Assembly: GCA_018873245.2 (NCBI GenBank)
Contig: JAEMBT020000005.1
Coordinates: forward strand, 8,232,001 to 8,296,000
DNA length: 64,000 nucleotides
Direction of reading: 5' to 3'
DNA from: Archegozetes longisetosus
Lineage: Eukaryota > Arthropoda > Arachnida > Sarcoptiformes > Trhypochthoniidae
Part shown: positions 11,820 to 24,168 of the stretch, piece after piece
Layout of the letters: every line of letters starts with the position of its first letter
How positions within the stretch are numbered: position 1 is the stretch's first letter
Made by a program: the position numbers and the translations under genes
The notes under the pieces: model-generated
Told to the model about the DNA's origin: nothing
Databases searched by the model: none
What the model saw: the letters and a program-made list of their open reading frames with translations, nothing else

Positions 11820-12598
11820 AAATTTGTTGTGCTCATTTGTTATTTCACAATAAATTCTCAAAGATAATTCAAATTGTTCTTCATTGAAACTTATTAGCTA
11901 TAATCGGTGGCGAAAGTAAAAATTTTTGAGTGACAACAAAATATCTAAAATTTCATAAAAAAAAGTATGAATTTGAATGATGTTTTGATGATATTTATGT
12001 TTATTTTAAAGTTTACTTTTAATTAAATTCTTAGTCCATAAAAGTTCATAAGAAGTTGTAATCGACGTGTCAAATAACTAGTGTATTTCAGCAGATAGAG
12101 GCTGAAAAAAAGCTCATAAAAACAATTCAAACTTATGCTAACTTAATTGCCGTAATATGCAATTCCGTCTACGAGCAATTATTCAATTAGTAAGACTTGG
12201 TTATTTAAATAAAACATAATAGACTGTAATCTGTAAGTGAGTCGTAGCTTACTTTACAGTTCGGTAATTTAAAAAAATTATAGAAGTGATTAAAACTTAA
12301 GTAACTTCATTTTATTAGAATAAAGTTCTACTTCCATTCAAGAACTAGTTTAAGGTTCTCCAAATTTAAGTTGGGAGGGCCTGGGCCCCATCGTCCCTCT
12401 GACTTCGCCACTAGTTGTAATTCAAGTTTAAATGCATTCAATATACAATGAGTCTAATTAAGCTTCTGTTCGGTAAGTTTTTTGAGACCAAGTTATAAAA
12501 TTATTGATTTTTCATAAAATATAAACTAATTACTAAATGCTATAAAATAAAACAATGAGACAAAAAGATTATTAGAAACTAGTTTTATAAAGCAAAAA
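11820..12598. other. Intergenic with a hAT-like MITE
   Basis: Spacer between ELP4 and the 5S gene. It starts with the ELP4 poly(A) signal and is mostly filled by the MITE at 11905-12413 (separate entry). Bases 12414-12598 are plain AT-rich DNA; the T run that ends 5S transcription lies at 12594-12598. Confidence 0.5.
11905..12413. mobile_element. Degenerate hAT-like MITE
   Basis: About 509 bp bounded by imperfect inverted ends, CGGTGGCGAAAGT on the left and the reverse complement of TAGTGGCGAAGTC on the right. A GC-rich subterminal stretch (GGGAGGGCCTGGGCCCC, about 12373-12389) is typical of hAT non-autonomous elements. The flanks GCTATAAT (11897-11904) and GTTGTAAT (12414-12421) agree at 6 of 8 bases, as a decayed 8-bp target duplication would. 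No coding capacity. Confidence 0.55.
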
Positions 12599-12716
12599 GT
12601 GTAGAGCACCCGGTATTCCCAGGTGGTCTCCCTCCCAAGTACTAACCAGGCTCGACGCTGCTTAACTTCGGTGATCGAACGAGAACCGGTGCTTTCAGCG
12701 TGATATGGCCCTACAC
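12599..12716 (-). rRNA. 5S ribosomal RNA gene
   Basis: The reverse complement is a full 5S rRNA of about 118 nt. The ends pair (GTGTAG with CTACAC). The internal stretch GATCACCGAAGTTAAGCAGC and the later CCTGGTTAGTACTTGGGAGG and GGGAGACC blocks match animal 5S, including the internal promoter that recruits TFIIIA. The RNA end is followed by a run of five T (12598-12594 on this strand), a pol III terminator. It stands alone here instead of in a tandem array. All conserved blocks are intact, so it may be functional. Confidence 0.93.
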
Positions 12717-15322
12717 ACTGGTCTCTGCAAACTCCAAGCTATTTAACTTGTTTTACTTGACACTAAACTCCATAAAAATAATGAATATAAACTTTAAAAA
12801 TTACTAGATATGCTTCAAATCTTGTTCAATTAGAAAAAATCAATTTTTCGAGTGACTTATGCAAATTTTACTACGTATAATATGTATATAATTTATAACC
12901 TGTTTCTTCAGTTTTTCTCTCTTATCAAACATTCATAGGACGTCATTAAAATTTTTTTTAATTTGATTAATATTATCAGTTTTGAACTACTTCAGTTCCA
13001 ACAATTAAACATTTGTTTGAAAACTTAACATTTTGTGATTCAAAGTTGATATGAGTTTAGCGGTTCAGACTTAATGAACGCAAGATGTCCTCACTATTAA
13101 AAGTTTGAAGCCTTTGTATAGCTAAATTCAGGTTAACATACTTATAATTACGCAATCATTTAAATAAAAAGTGCAACAATTTAACAAAAACTTGACAAAT
13201 TTTTGCAAAAAATATTTGAATTTAAAATTAATGAAAATGAACTAAGGATATTTAGTAAAGAAACACTGTTTACTTAATTAAGTTGTTTAAAAGTGGTGCA
13301 GTTGAATTTGAGCACAACGAAAACGCTTGCATAGAAAGCTAAAGAAAGTTGTGTTTGGTATAGACTGTGCCATTTTATGTGTGTTTGACTCATAAACATA
13401 TTCAATACTTTCTAATAAATAATAAATATTCTCAAAATTGATTAATTTGAGTGATTTAAGTGGAAATAAAAAGTTAAAAGCATTAAATAATTAAATTTGG
13501 CTCTTTGTGAGTGTATTTAGTGTTTCGATTCAAAGATTGGTTAAGTGTCTATAGATTGTGATTATATGGCCAGTGATTCGTTTGTCCAACGCTTTAGACT
13601 CTTATATACTGACGAATAGCAAAACAATCAAACATTTCTATCCAATGCAAGTATTTTTCTATCATTAAACATATCGACGAATCAATTGAGATGAGCTCTC
13701 ATTCAGACTCAACATGTCATTCACATGACTTTTTCATATTAGTAGAGATTTTCTATTATTATTAAAATGAATTAAAATTATAATAAATTTGATTTAGTCA
13801 TATATTTAGTCTATGAAAGTATATCTAAAATATAGGTCGAAGTAATGGCTGCTCAACACATACAATAGAGTTGTCTCTTATTTTTACTCAGTCTAGATTC
13901 CTATTCAAATACAGCTTAATTTATTGTAACTTATTAAACTATTGTTCTGGTTTTTCAATTTTTCCTTCACTTGAGTGCCATAAGTTTTCAGTCAATATAT
14001 TAATTAATTATGAAATTGAACTATTTATTTTTTTTAATTTCCTTAAACATGACATCCATCTAACTATTTTCAATTATTCAATTATTTAAGCTCCAACTTG
14101 TACAATTGTAATTAAATTGTATTTTTCAAACATAGATTTTAGTTTATACCATAGTCGTAGCTAGCGAGGAGGCCAAGGGCCGTAGCCCCTGGACATTTTT
14201 CAAAACCTAAGTGTAGTTCTGATTTGATAAGAATGTTACAAAAAATTGTTTATATGATGCGTCAATCGATTGATTATCGTTAAGCATTAAAGGTTGATAA
14301 CAAATTTACAGGTAATTTAACGCGAGTTAGTGTTGCATCAACAAGTCTGAACATTTCATTTTAGACTTTGAGCCCTTCTTTAGGCAGTGGTTTTTCGCTC
14401 AAACTTTTACATAAACTTTAAAAAGTTGAAAAATGTCACAATTGAGTTAATTTAAATCCGTGACTCGATTTGCCAATAGAAAACTTTATAGTAAGAAATT
14501 ATTTTCTTAAATTGAAAAATTCGATTGAATATTTGTGATTTGCATAACTTAAATTTCTCTGATTTTCCTTTCAAAACATTTGAGACGATAATTATCGACT
14601 CGAGTCCCATTTCTGGCGATCAAAACCTCTAATTTGTGCAACAAAAGCCCTTAAGGAATACAAATTGCACTTAAAATAATCACAAAATATCAGTTTCTCG
14701 GTTTGATTTTAATTTTAGAGTATTTGAATTTTAAATGTTTAAATAAGATCTCCGAAACTTTGATTAAGTTGAAAAGCTAGGCTTTCGAACCTTCAAAATA
14801 AAAGTTGGATAAAAGCTAATATGATATTAAAAGTTACTAAAAAGCAATAAAACAATAAGCGGTACGAATAAATGCATGAATATTTTATGACTCGAAAAGA
14901 TAATAAGAATTATAAAAATGCTTAAAACTTGATCTTAATTTTCCTTCTATTGAGTGCAAGACATTAAACATATTTAGCACTAACTTATTTTAGGTCATTG
15001 TACTTGTGCTGCATTTTATATGAACTTAAGTTTAACTTAAATATTGATAGCTTTTCATATATTTTTAGTCTTTTTATGTTCGGTTAACGGCCAGTAAAAC
15101 GGCTAAAAAGATAAAATAATGTCAAGTGCATTGAGAATAAGATTAAGATATTATGATTTAAAATGTCTTTTAGTACTTGTTAGCGTTTTATTAGAAAATA
15201 AAGTAATAAAATAGTCCGAGTCAAATTAAAAAGGTTAATACAAGACTTATTTAATAAATCTCTTGATTAAAGTCGTGTGAATGACATTTATTTATTAAAC
15301 AATAACTGATTCAAATGATATT
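12717..15322. other. Intergenic, mostly featureless
   Basis: A 2.6-kb AT-rich spacer between the 5S gene and NF-YA. The only visible structure is a GC-rich patch at 14152-14205 with repeat-like ends (separate entry). A 72-codon frame at 13871-14089 has chance-like AT-rich composition and is not called. The NF-YA promoter and 5' UTR should lie near the right end. Confidence 0.4.
14152..14205. repeat. Possible relic of a transposon end
   Basis: A short GC-rich patch, CATAGTCGTAGCTAGCGAGG then GGCCAAGGGCCGTAGCCCCTGG, sits in AT-rich DNA. Palindromic GGCC-rich subterminal stretches of this kind mark the ends of hAT-like elements. No matching second end was found, so this is at most a one-sided remnant. 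Confidence 0.3.
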
Positions 15323-16279
15323 ATGTGCGATAGTATGGACCAATTTCAAAGTGCAGCCACAACTTCATCGGGAGATGGCATACAAACTGGTCAAACGATA
15401 CAAGTCACATCTGGAGGTCAGACGTCTGTAACGCAAGCACAGCAACAAGTGATTCAAGTGTCACCACAGGGATCACTGATGGGTGGTCAACAGCTTATGG
15501 TTCAAGCCATACCTCAGGGACAGACGATCCAATTGCAGGGACAGACAGGTCAACAGATTCAACAAATTCAATTTATGCCCGGACAACAGTTCATAATACA
15601 ACAGCCACAAAACGGTCAAATCATACAGACAGCTGACGGGCAGACTATAGTCTGTCAACCCGTGACTGTCGACGGAGCTAACTTTGTTCAAACGGCACAG
15701 GGAGTCATACAATTGCCAACTAATACATTGATAAACAACGCGACGGCTCAAGCTGTCCAACAGGCCACGGTGGCAGCAACTGCGCAACAAACTCCTGCAA
15801 CAGCTGCTCAACAAAGTCCCGGAACTGCTATAACACTGCCGAGCGCTGCGGCTCTAGGTGCTGGCAATATAGTGATGGTTGTTCCTGGAGCTGGAGGTTT
15901 GCAAACTGTTCAACGAATTCCTCTTCCCGGAGCCGCAGAATTTCTCGAAGAAGAGCCTCTCTATGTGAATGCAAAACAATATCATCGTATACTTAAACGA
16001 CGACAAGCCAGAGCTAAGTTGGAGGCAGAGGGAAGGATTCCTAAAGAAAGGAGAAAATACTTACACGAATCTAGGCATAAACACGCCATGAATAGGGTTC
16101 GCGGAGAAGGTGGAAGATTTCATTCGGGATCAGTTCGGAATCGCGACCATCTCATGAATATTAGCGGTGAAGATGGACTCAATAGTATGAACGTATCGAC
16201 AGATTCGCAAACTAATACAGATCATGATAATCATAATTCACTTTCTTCTCATCATAACTTACTTGAAGTGAGTTATTAA
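15323..16279 (+). CDS. NFYA: Nuclear transcription factor Y subunit alpha
   Basis: NF-YA joins the NF-YB/NF-YC histone-fold pair and reads the CCAAT box. It is a single exon of 318 residues. Residues 1-190 form a Gln/Thr/Gly-rich activation region (for example [13 protein letters not shown]). The conserved core spans about 208-268: [20 protein letters not shown] is the subunit-binding A1 helix, then a linker, then [20 protein letters not shown] followed by GRFH, which contacts DNA. All core residues I recall as essential are present. The first in-frame ATG is used. The tail after the core is short and Asn/His-rich. The final LLEVSY could be read-through of a donor (GTGAGT at 16268), but no continuing exon was found. 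Confidence 0.95.
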   Translation: MCDSMDQFQSAATTSSGDGIQTGQTIQVTSGGQTSVTQAQQQVIQVSPQGSLMGGQQLMVQAIPQGQTIQLQGQTGQQIQQIQFMPGQQFIIQQPQNGQIIQTADGQTIVCQPVTVDGANFVQTAQGVIQLPTNTLINNATAQAVQQATVAATAQQTPATAAQQSPGTAITLPSAAALGAGNIVMVVPGAGGLQTVQRIPLPGAAEFLEEEPLYVNAKQYHRILKRRQARAKLEAEGRIPKERRKYLHESRHKHAMNRVRGEGGRFHSGSVRNRDHLMNISGEDGLNSMNVSTDSQTNTDHDNHNSLSSHHNLLEVSY

Positions 16280-18268
16280 GTGAGAAGTATCAGATTAGAT
16301 CTCATCATTATATTTCGTATATGTTCACAGAACAAATTCTGAGTCCATATATCAATTTCCCTTATTTCCCATTATTACTAAACTTTTAGTTTTTCAACTC
16401 TTCTTTGTTTCATTTTATAATAAATGAAATTCAGTTAAAAGTTCGCATATGTTATCGAAACAGTAATCGTTTTTTATTGTGTAAAAACTTAATTTATAAT
16501 AAATACAAACTTAGTTGTAATACAGCGCCCAATTGGCCAATTCGTACTTACATTACTGAAAGTATGATTTTCTTTCTTTTATATCTCTATCAAGTACGCA
16601 TTTATTTAAGAGTTTGAATTTTATTCAAAACTAAAATTTAATAAAACAACATTTCAATGAAAGCTTTATTTTGAAATACCATTTTATTAAAATCTATAGT
16701 TGTGCTTGGAAAATGCTAATCATATTCATAGTCAAAGTCAAGTTGAAGTGTAGGTCGAATTCTAACCAAATCTAATTTGTCTGGTCTAGCTTTAAGCAGC
16801 AATCAAAACTCGAAGTGTTAAGTTTTTTCAGATCAATCTTTTCGCTATTTCTTACAATCAGAGTAAAACAAGTCTGATAAAGAAGTCAAGTAAATGATCA
16901 GAATCTGATCTGTTCTCCAATTTTTTCATTGGTTTCTAAATCAAAAGGAAATATAAAAAGCATAATTTTCAGTATTTGCGACCCAAAAAGTGTAATTTTA
17001 TCCACGAAATAGCGAGAAGGCATAATTTGGGAATCTGGGAAAATCAGAAGCATAATAACTGATCTCTGTTGATAATCCATGAAATATCGAGTAAGTCATC
17101 TAAGTATGCTTACCGTTTGCATTCTTAAGTTGCAAAGTTGTTCGATTGCCTTGAATGAGCTCGTGTTTAATAGGGCTAAAGGTTAACGGACCACCACATC
17201 TAAAATTTCACTTGAATTTCGCTTTCATTTTCATTTCAACTTAATTCCTGCTTTAGTCTAATTAGGTTTTGATTAAAGTTCCAAGATTTGAATCTATATT
17301 TAGATCAAAGGTTGTGAACTGGTTTTTGCGTCCGATTTTATAGATTATCGAGACAAGTTTAAGTATTATTTTTCTATTTTTACTGCTAATCCCCAAATAA
17401 TTAGAATAGCCAGACAGAAACAAACAAAAGTTACCTAATATTGATAATAGTACTAAAGTTAAACCACTTGTTCTATCTGAAAACCATGTAATTCTTAGGA
17501 AATAGCCAATTGAGAAGATAAAGTTGATAATAATAAAAGCAGTTATAGAAATATAAAACTATTTAAAACCGTAATTTGTGCAATAATTAGGCAACCGATA
17601 ACAGAAACTAGATACCAAAGCTAAAATTAAAAAGCATAACAAATACATAAATTAATCCAATTCTAAAATTCAGTATCAGATTGAGTCATGTTTTAATCGA
17701 GGCTTGAATTTTCTCTACTTTAAAATAATTTTCACTTAAAACTCTAAATTTATATCCAAACGACACCTTTTTGCTCTGCTTGTCAGATATTTTTTACTGA
17801 AAGAGCGGACTTTAAACTTCATCAAACAGTTTTATTACTTGATTTGTCACTTATTCTGAACTTTACTCTTAAAAGATGTCTTTAGTCCTAATTATGTAAG
17901 TTGTGAAACTAACTCATAGACCGATTAGGATTTAAAGTGTTCGTATTTTTGTCTGTTCTTATGACAGCCTTGAGCTGAAGATGCAATATATATCTATAAA
18001 TTTCATAGAACTCTAGTTACACAAGTTGTAGAAATGGAGTAAAGTTCAACATTAACTTTAATTCTAAAATAAATTTAAAGTAGAGACACAGAATAAAATT
18101 AGAAAAACATTTGAGAAACATTTACACAGTTTTACATTACATAAATTAAATAAATGACTAGCAATAATGCATTACTCAAAACGTGATAGAGTTTTAAAAA
18201 TAACTGTTTATAGATTTTAAAATGGAAGAAAAGATCACATTGAAAATAGGAAATAATTTTAGCATTTT
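16280..18268. other. Intergenic between convergent NF-YA and SH2B
   Basis: A 2.0-kb AT-rich spacer holding the 3' ends of both genes. Frames at 16405-16617 (+) and 16898-17080 (-) are short and match nothing I know. No repeat or RNA gene was recognised. Confidence 0.4.
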
Positions 18269-21200
18269 TCAAACAAAGTGGTAAGTGTTTTCAATAGCTC
18301 GAGCACTGGCCCCATGAACGCTGGCCAAGTGTTGCGACTGCATTTGCTGCAGGTTTTCGAGCGATGAGGCTCTCATTCTAACAGATCCACCGTAGGTTAT
18401 AATTTCTTGCAATTCAGGAATACTTGGCACTCGATCTCGTGAGTGAGACGGTTGGGACTGTTGACTACCTATCAATGGTTCGGCTGTGTTCTGAGCATTC
18501 AATAGAGGGGACGGTGGACCACGACTTGACATAGAACTGAAATTGTAATCATAACCATTGAAAACTTTATCACTATAATCACTAAATTAAACATTCAAAT
18601 ATTTTATGCAAGTGTGACGTACTTATCATAAAAGACGACATAATCAGTCAGCGTGACGTCTGAAGTGCCGCCAGACTCTAAAGGAATTGGGTGTACTCGG
18701 AAATGTTCCAGCATGTCAAATATTGTTTGAAACCATAAGTGTTGAACACGACACTGGCCCTCGTTAATGATAGCCATTCGTAGATGCTTGGCTCTTCCTT
18801 GAAAATTAAAAGTCAGAACGTATTCTCCTTTTCTTGTTTCGCTTTGACGCACGAGAAATACTCCATGCCATAACGGACCTGAACGTAAATCAAATCAAAA
18901 TCAATCAACGGTTTACTCTCATTGTTCTGCGCACTTGAACAGAAACTAATTTAACGCTTACCTTCTCTTAGTACAAGTTGCGCGGCATCAGATCTACTAA
19001 GCATACCATGAAACCATGGATATTCACGCATTGAGCCACAAATATCTGAATTAGTACCACCTCCAGGACCTGGTCCTCCATCGGTGCCACTCAGATTAGT
19101 TCTATTTCCATCACCCTCTTGCAAGCGAGGAATATTATCATATGGAGAACCAGTTGGGACCCTTAAATAATTTTGAATAAATACAAATGGATCAATTTTG
19201 GTGAACAATTATTATTGAAAATAATTTACTCGTTATCTTCTATGGTTCCATCACTCGAAAATCTCATACAATATTTGATGGAAGAAAGCCATTGCCTCAT
19301 ATCCTCTGTATCCTGAGCTTCAATCACGTATTCCATTAGATTTTCAGCCTTTAGAGGAAATAGAAATGATTGTAAAATAATAACTAGAAAGTAAAATAGA
19401 AAATAAAATGAAATACCTTCAATACAAAAGAATGTTCTTGATCGGGCATCTCTAGAGCAGTTGTTTCTCTAGCTTCAGTAATTAGGAAACAAAATAGACC
19501 ACATTTTGGTTTGATTGATTTAGTAGGTGAATAAAATTCAAGCATATAACCACCAGTTGTCTTCACTAACGCCATTCGACACTTCTCCCACTTATGCTTG
19601 CCGTCTATGTTAGCATTGTCAACAGTTAAATAGTTCACTATTCCTTCTTTAATTACAGCTTCTGATCCTACTGCTTTAGACCCTGTCTTCGAGTGTGATT
19701 TCTCCATTTTTGAATCACGATTCCGACGCTCGCTTGTGTTCTGTTGACAGTTTGATAACTCCACTTCGTCGGAATGTTGCTTATGGAAGAAGCCTTTGCC
19801 TAGAGGATGTTAATTATTTGCTTCACATTAATTTGTTTGTAACTTTTCTATGGCGTTTTGTTTAGTCATTTTTGTCTTCAATCATAAAACCGGCTTTTTT
19901 TCAATGATTCAGTATAAGGCGTCTAAAAATTTGACTATAAATTTATAGTTTTTTATTCTTTAGGGTTGTTCACTATTCAAATTACATAAATGAATGCATG
20001 CAAATCTATTTTAATCATCTAAATATTGATGAGCTGCTAAAAAATCCTACTACTCATGTAGTCATATTAATTGATAGTCTGAATGCAAATTTCGAGAATC
20101 ATAACTCAAAACTATCAGTTTGAATGGCATCATAAATGAAAATGTACATAAATTTGATTTTTGTTGCATCTTTTCAATGTATTTTAACCAGTTTTAGCCA
20201 GATTTTGTTCTAATCAGTTCAATCTTCAACTAAATTATTTAGTTTTACTATGAAAAAATGAAACTAAAATAGCATTCAATTTTTGAGATTTTGACTCATA
20301 AAATGCTTATAAATAAAATTTACTAAATCTGATTGAGGTTAAGTTATTTGACAATTGAATAACAACTGAATTTGATACTAAAAATTTGAAATATGAATAA
20401 GTTTGACCTAAAGGCAAAAATGAAATAGAAAAATATTTGCATTTAATAAATGCAAGTTGAGCTCAGTATAGTTTTAATATATTTGAATAAGAAACAAAAG
20501 TGCAAACTAGGATCAGGTTTCATTACGTGACTCCGTTGTCAGTCACTAATTTCTAATTCTATTTATTAGACTTAATTCTAATTGAGAGTATAAATAGCTT
20601 TTTATCTTTAGTCAGTATTTTCCTAAAAGCAAAACTAATCAAATTGAGAACATAGTGAAGAGTGAGCTGGTAAGAAAAGAGAAAAAAAACGTTAAACTTG
20701 AAATACTGAATTGAATGTAAGAAATGACTTAATTAGGATAACTAGAATGTTCAATGTAAATGAAGTTATAATATATAATTACAACGTTTATTCAATATGC
20801 AAGTGAGTATTAGGCAATAGGTTACAATTATAATAAGAATTGTGCGTTACACTTAAATTTGCTGTCTTTCTAAACGAGAATTCACTTTTATTATATCCTT
20901 ATTCGCATTAATATCTATTTACTGGATATGCATAGTATGCATAGTATGCATAGTCTAGTAATGACAATATAATCAATCATAATAATGGTTATTATAGCAA
21001 TGCTGACGACATTAAACAGAAAATTATCGTCAAATAAAGTTATGAATACGTCATACGCTCATAACAAAAAATGATACATGGCATAACTTAAGCTTTTTAT
21101 CATTGAATTTTTCTATAGAATAACTTTATAATAGCTCGATTTTAAGCAATTGGATAATTTTTAAATAATCATTTAACTCCTGCTGTAATTATTGCCTTGA

Positions 21201-22112
21201 GTGATTAATCATATATTAGCTCTGATACTTAAAATTGTTGTAGCAAATGGAATAGAACTTAATTTTGAAGGTCGAAAACTACTTAAATTAGCTTAAACTT
21301 ATTTAAACGTTTTTTCAACATTTCTAAACTTCTCATTTTCCAATTTCAAATAATCGCCAGTTTTCACGCAATCAAATCACTACCAATATAAGCACATTTA
21401 AAACTAATCAATTCAAACCTTTTCTCAATCCTTTAAAACTTAGTCTACGGAAAAATTTTCTGTAATGCGTTTTCGGGGATTCAGTTTCAGTTTCATTATC
21501 TGAGAAATCGCTGTAGTCATCGTGCGAAGCAGTCTTCAACGCAGTTGTGCCGGAAGTGGCGGCAGAAGAGCCAGAAGTGGTACAATTGGCACCATTACTA
21601 GTTAGTCCTGTTCTGGTAGCACTGGTATTAGTATTGATATTGACATTATTGCTATTATTCTGCTCATTAATGGTTTGATGAGTTGCTTGAGTCAAAGGCA
21701 CTGATTGATCGTTTGCATCCACTTGATTGTTGTGTTCGCGTCCACTATTATTACTATTAACTGATATATTGGTATGACTATTATTACAATTATGTGTGAC
21801 TTCGATACTTAAATCATTTAGAGTTAGACCTGATATCTGATTATTATTGTCGTTGATGTTAGTTTTACCAAAATTGAATTGTTGTCGAGTACCATTATTA
21901 GTATTATTATCACAATTATGACTCATATTTAACTCTAGTGTGAAATGTTGAGCAAATTGTTCACAAAACAGTCTGCAAATATCCTGTAGATCGGACTGAT
22001 TGACATCGAACTGTTTCTCAGAACAGAATTGCCTGAGTTTGGTCGCAAACTCTTTTGCATAATATGCACCCATTTTTACGCACAACTCGTGCCAATTGTC
22101 ACAATTGGACAT
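18269..22112 (-). CDS. SH2B: SH2B/Lnk family adaptor protein
   Basis: This adaptor links receptor tyrosine kinases and JAKs to downstream signalling. Exons in transcript order are 22112..21419, 19799..19417, 19348..19230, 19161..18962, 18878..18623 and 18536..18269, all phase-consistent, giving 639 residues. Residues 1-60 form the Phe-rich dimerisation helix pair ([20 protein letters not shown]). An Asn/Ser-rich linker ends in [17 protein letters not shown], as in vertebrate SH2B. A PH domain covers about 281-388. The SH2 domain (about 445-545) starts [18 protein letters not shown] and keeps the phosphotyrosine-binding Arg in FLVRQSE. The last residues, [12 protein letters not shown], match the C-terminal Tyr site of APS/SH2B2 that binds Cbl (family knowledge). 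Intron 1 is 1619 bp. Confidence 0.93.
19800..21418 (-). other. Intron 1 of the SH2B gene
   Basis: A 1619-bp intron separating the exon for the dimerisation region from the PH exon. The donor GTTTGA (minus strand) is weak; the acceptor CTCTAG is good. A small tandem repeat of ATGCATAGT (about three copies) lies near 20928-20955. No open frame or RNA gene was seen inside. Confidence 0.6.
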
Positions 22113-24168
22113 GTTTTATGATTATTGTCATTAAATTATTATAAATATCAAACGACTATATTGAATAAATAAATTGAAGTATAAATTGTCAATGAGTTTA
22201 GTGAAGGTATTGATATCTAGTATTTAATTGATATCAATATTGATATGAATTAGAGCTAACATCAAAACAATTAGACGATAAACAGCGATGAGTAGCGATG
22301 AGTTGAATGACACCAACTTATAAGTAGATTATATTAATATTGAATAATTTAATAATAAATTAAAGTAAAATGATTTGTATTTGAATTTGTGTTTCAAGTT
22401 GAGGTGTGAGTTGTTTACGAAACATTTTTCATTCATACGCATTGCCACAACTCTATTATTGAGCTATATATTGTCTGATTGAACTCGGGGATCGTTTTAC
22501 TATTACTTACAGAATATTCTTATGTACTATTCTTCAGCTCCAACCTTATCACTTAACACTATTCTGAGCATACCACCATTTCCAAATAGTTCTTATCTTG
22601 AATAATTGAACGGTATTGATCAATAAGGACTTAATGCCCATGAATTTATGTTGACTTCAAGTTAATTAATACCTTTCAATTATTGCTAAGGTAACGTTGA
22701 GAAAAACTGATTCGATGCAAATCTTTATTCGATTTGATTTAACCATAGAAAGATTAGCCCTGAAAATAAACATTGATAATTAACAATAGCGTTCAAGTTG
22801 TTTTGCTATCAAATCAAATACAGGTTATTATGACGTCAATTATAACGAATGACTGATTGATTGAGCAAATAACATTCAAACATTCAAATGAATATTAAAG
22901 ATAATTGAAATACAATTTTTAAAATAGTATTCATGTCAACTGACAAAATATATAGACTAATTGATTTCACTATTTTTGGACCTAATGCAATCTTCGACTC
23001 AATCAAGTCTTACATTCGGAAAAATAAGTTGCCGTCCAAACATTGGACCGTAAGTGGAAAAGCAATCTTTTCAATCTTTCGAGTCTGTCTTTGGTATTAT
23101 TAAAGGTATATACTCAGAGGTTTATTAGACTGATATGATCATGATCATTAAAACTAAGAAGTGCTGTAATTACACGACAAGTCTTTGAAGCTTTGAGTAT
23201 TATGTTTTTATGTAAATTATAAATAGTTTTGGGGCATCTTTAAGGACAATCAACTTTTGATTACTTCCAGTTTTTCTTGTTTTTATTAATATTTTGTTTG
23301 CTAAAACTCAATTCTCCATAATTTTGATAACGTCAATAATCTTTAAGATAGTTTTTCTTTGCTTGAATTTTTTGAATACAGTAAAGTGCGTTTACTTTGA
23401 AAGGGTAACAACTATTCAGTGACAACAACTTGTAAGGCAAAATTAACTTGTATTGAACTCACTGCCCGTACATGCGATGAGTCATTAAGAGATTTATTCC
23501 TTATCAAATATCTGCTGCATGATTATCCCAGAATTTCAAGTTTGGCTAAATCTGATTGAATGGTTCGACTTGGAAAAGTAAAGCACGAACAGGATCGATT
23601 CGAGCGAAGACTAGCAAAAAGTACTTGCATATTATAATTTATTTGAGTTAGATCATATTTTTACAATATATGAGATTATATTTGATACATTTCACATATT
23701 TAAGTACAAACAAGTTTTCGTATCTAATATAGAGAGTTATTCGAAAAACAAACTCAGTCTATTATACAATAATTAAATAATCAAAAGAAACGAAAATCAG
23801 TTAGCTGCGAAAAAGATGTTAAAATTAACAATAATTATGATAAGAAGAAAACTGAATGGATTGAGTTATAACATATAATTTATATAAAGAGATTCATTAG
23901 CTTGCTTTAACTCAAACCACTTATTACGAGTTTTATTCAGTCCTTATTGTAGTAATAGTATAATGTTAATTACTATTACTTAAAGGGCTGAATCTTTAAG
24001 TAAAAAATGTTTTTCCCTTTAATTGCATATCACGGTAGAATGTATTTTTTTTTGTTTAAAAATTCTTTCGTATTTTCTAATCATGTAGATTTTAATGGTT
24101 TATTTTGCATTAATCATATTTTGTTGTTTATACAATTAATTTTTGATAAAAAATTCAATAAGAGCTAA
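22113..24168. other. Intergenic, nothing recognised
   Basis: A 2.1-kb AT-rich spacer carrying the SH2B promoter side and the 3' end of the Gln-rich gene. A palindromic patch around 22228-22250 (TGATATCAATATTGATAT) is visible but unexplained. No gene was found. Confidence 0.4.

Noticed and set aside
15473..15814. 113-codon minus-strand frame inside NF-YA
   Set aside because: Antisense shadow of the Gln-rich coding region (CAA/CAG runs read backwards as Leu-rich).
20928..20955. Short direct repeats in the SH2B intron as a CRISPR-like or satellite array
   Set aside because: Only about three copies of a 9-bp unit without spacers; a plain microsatellite.
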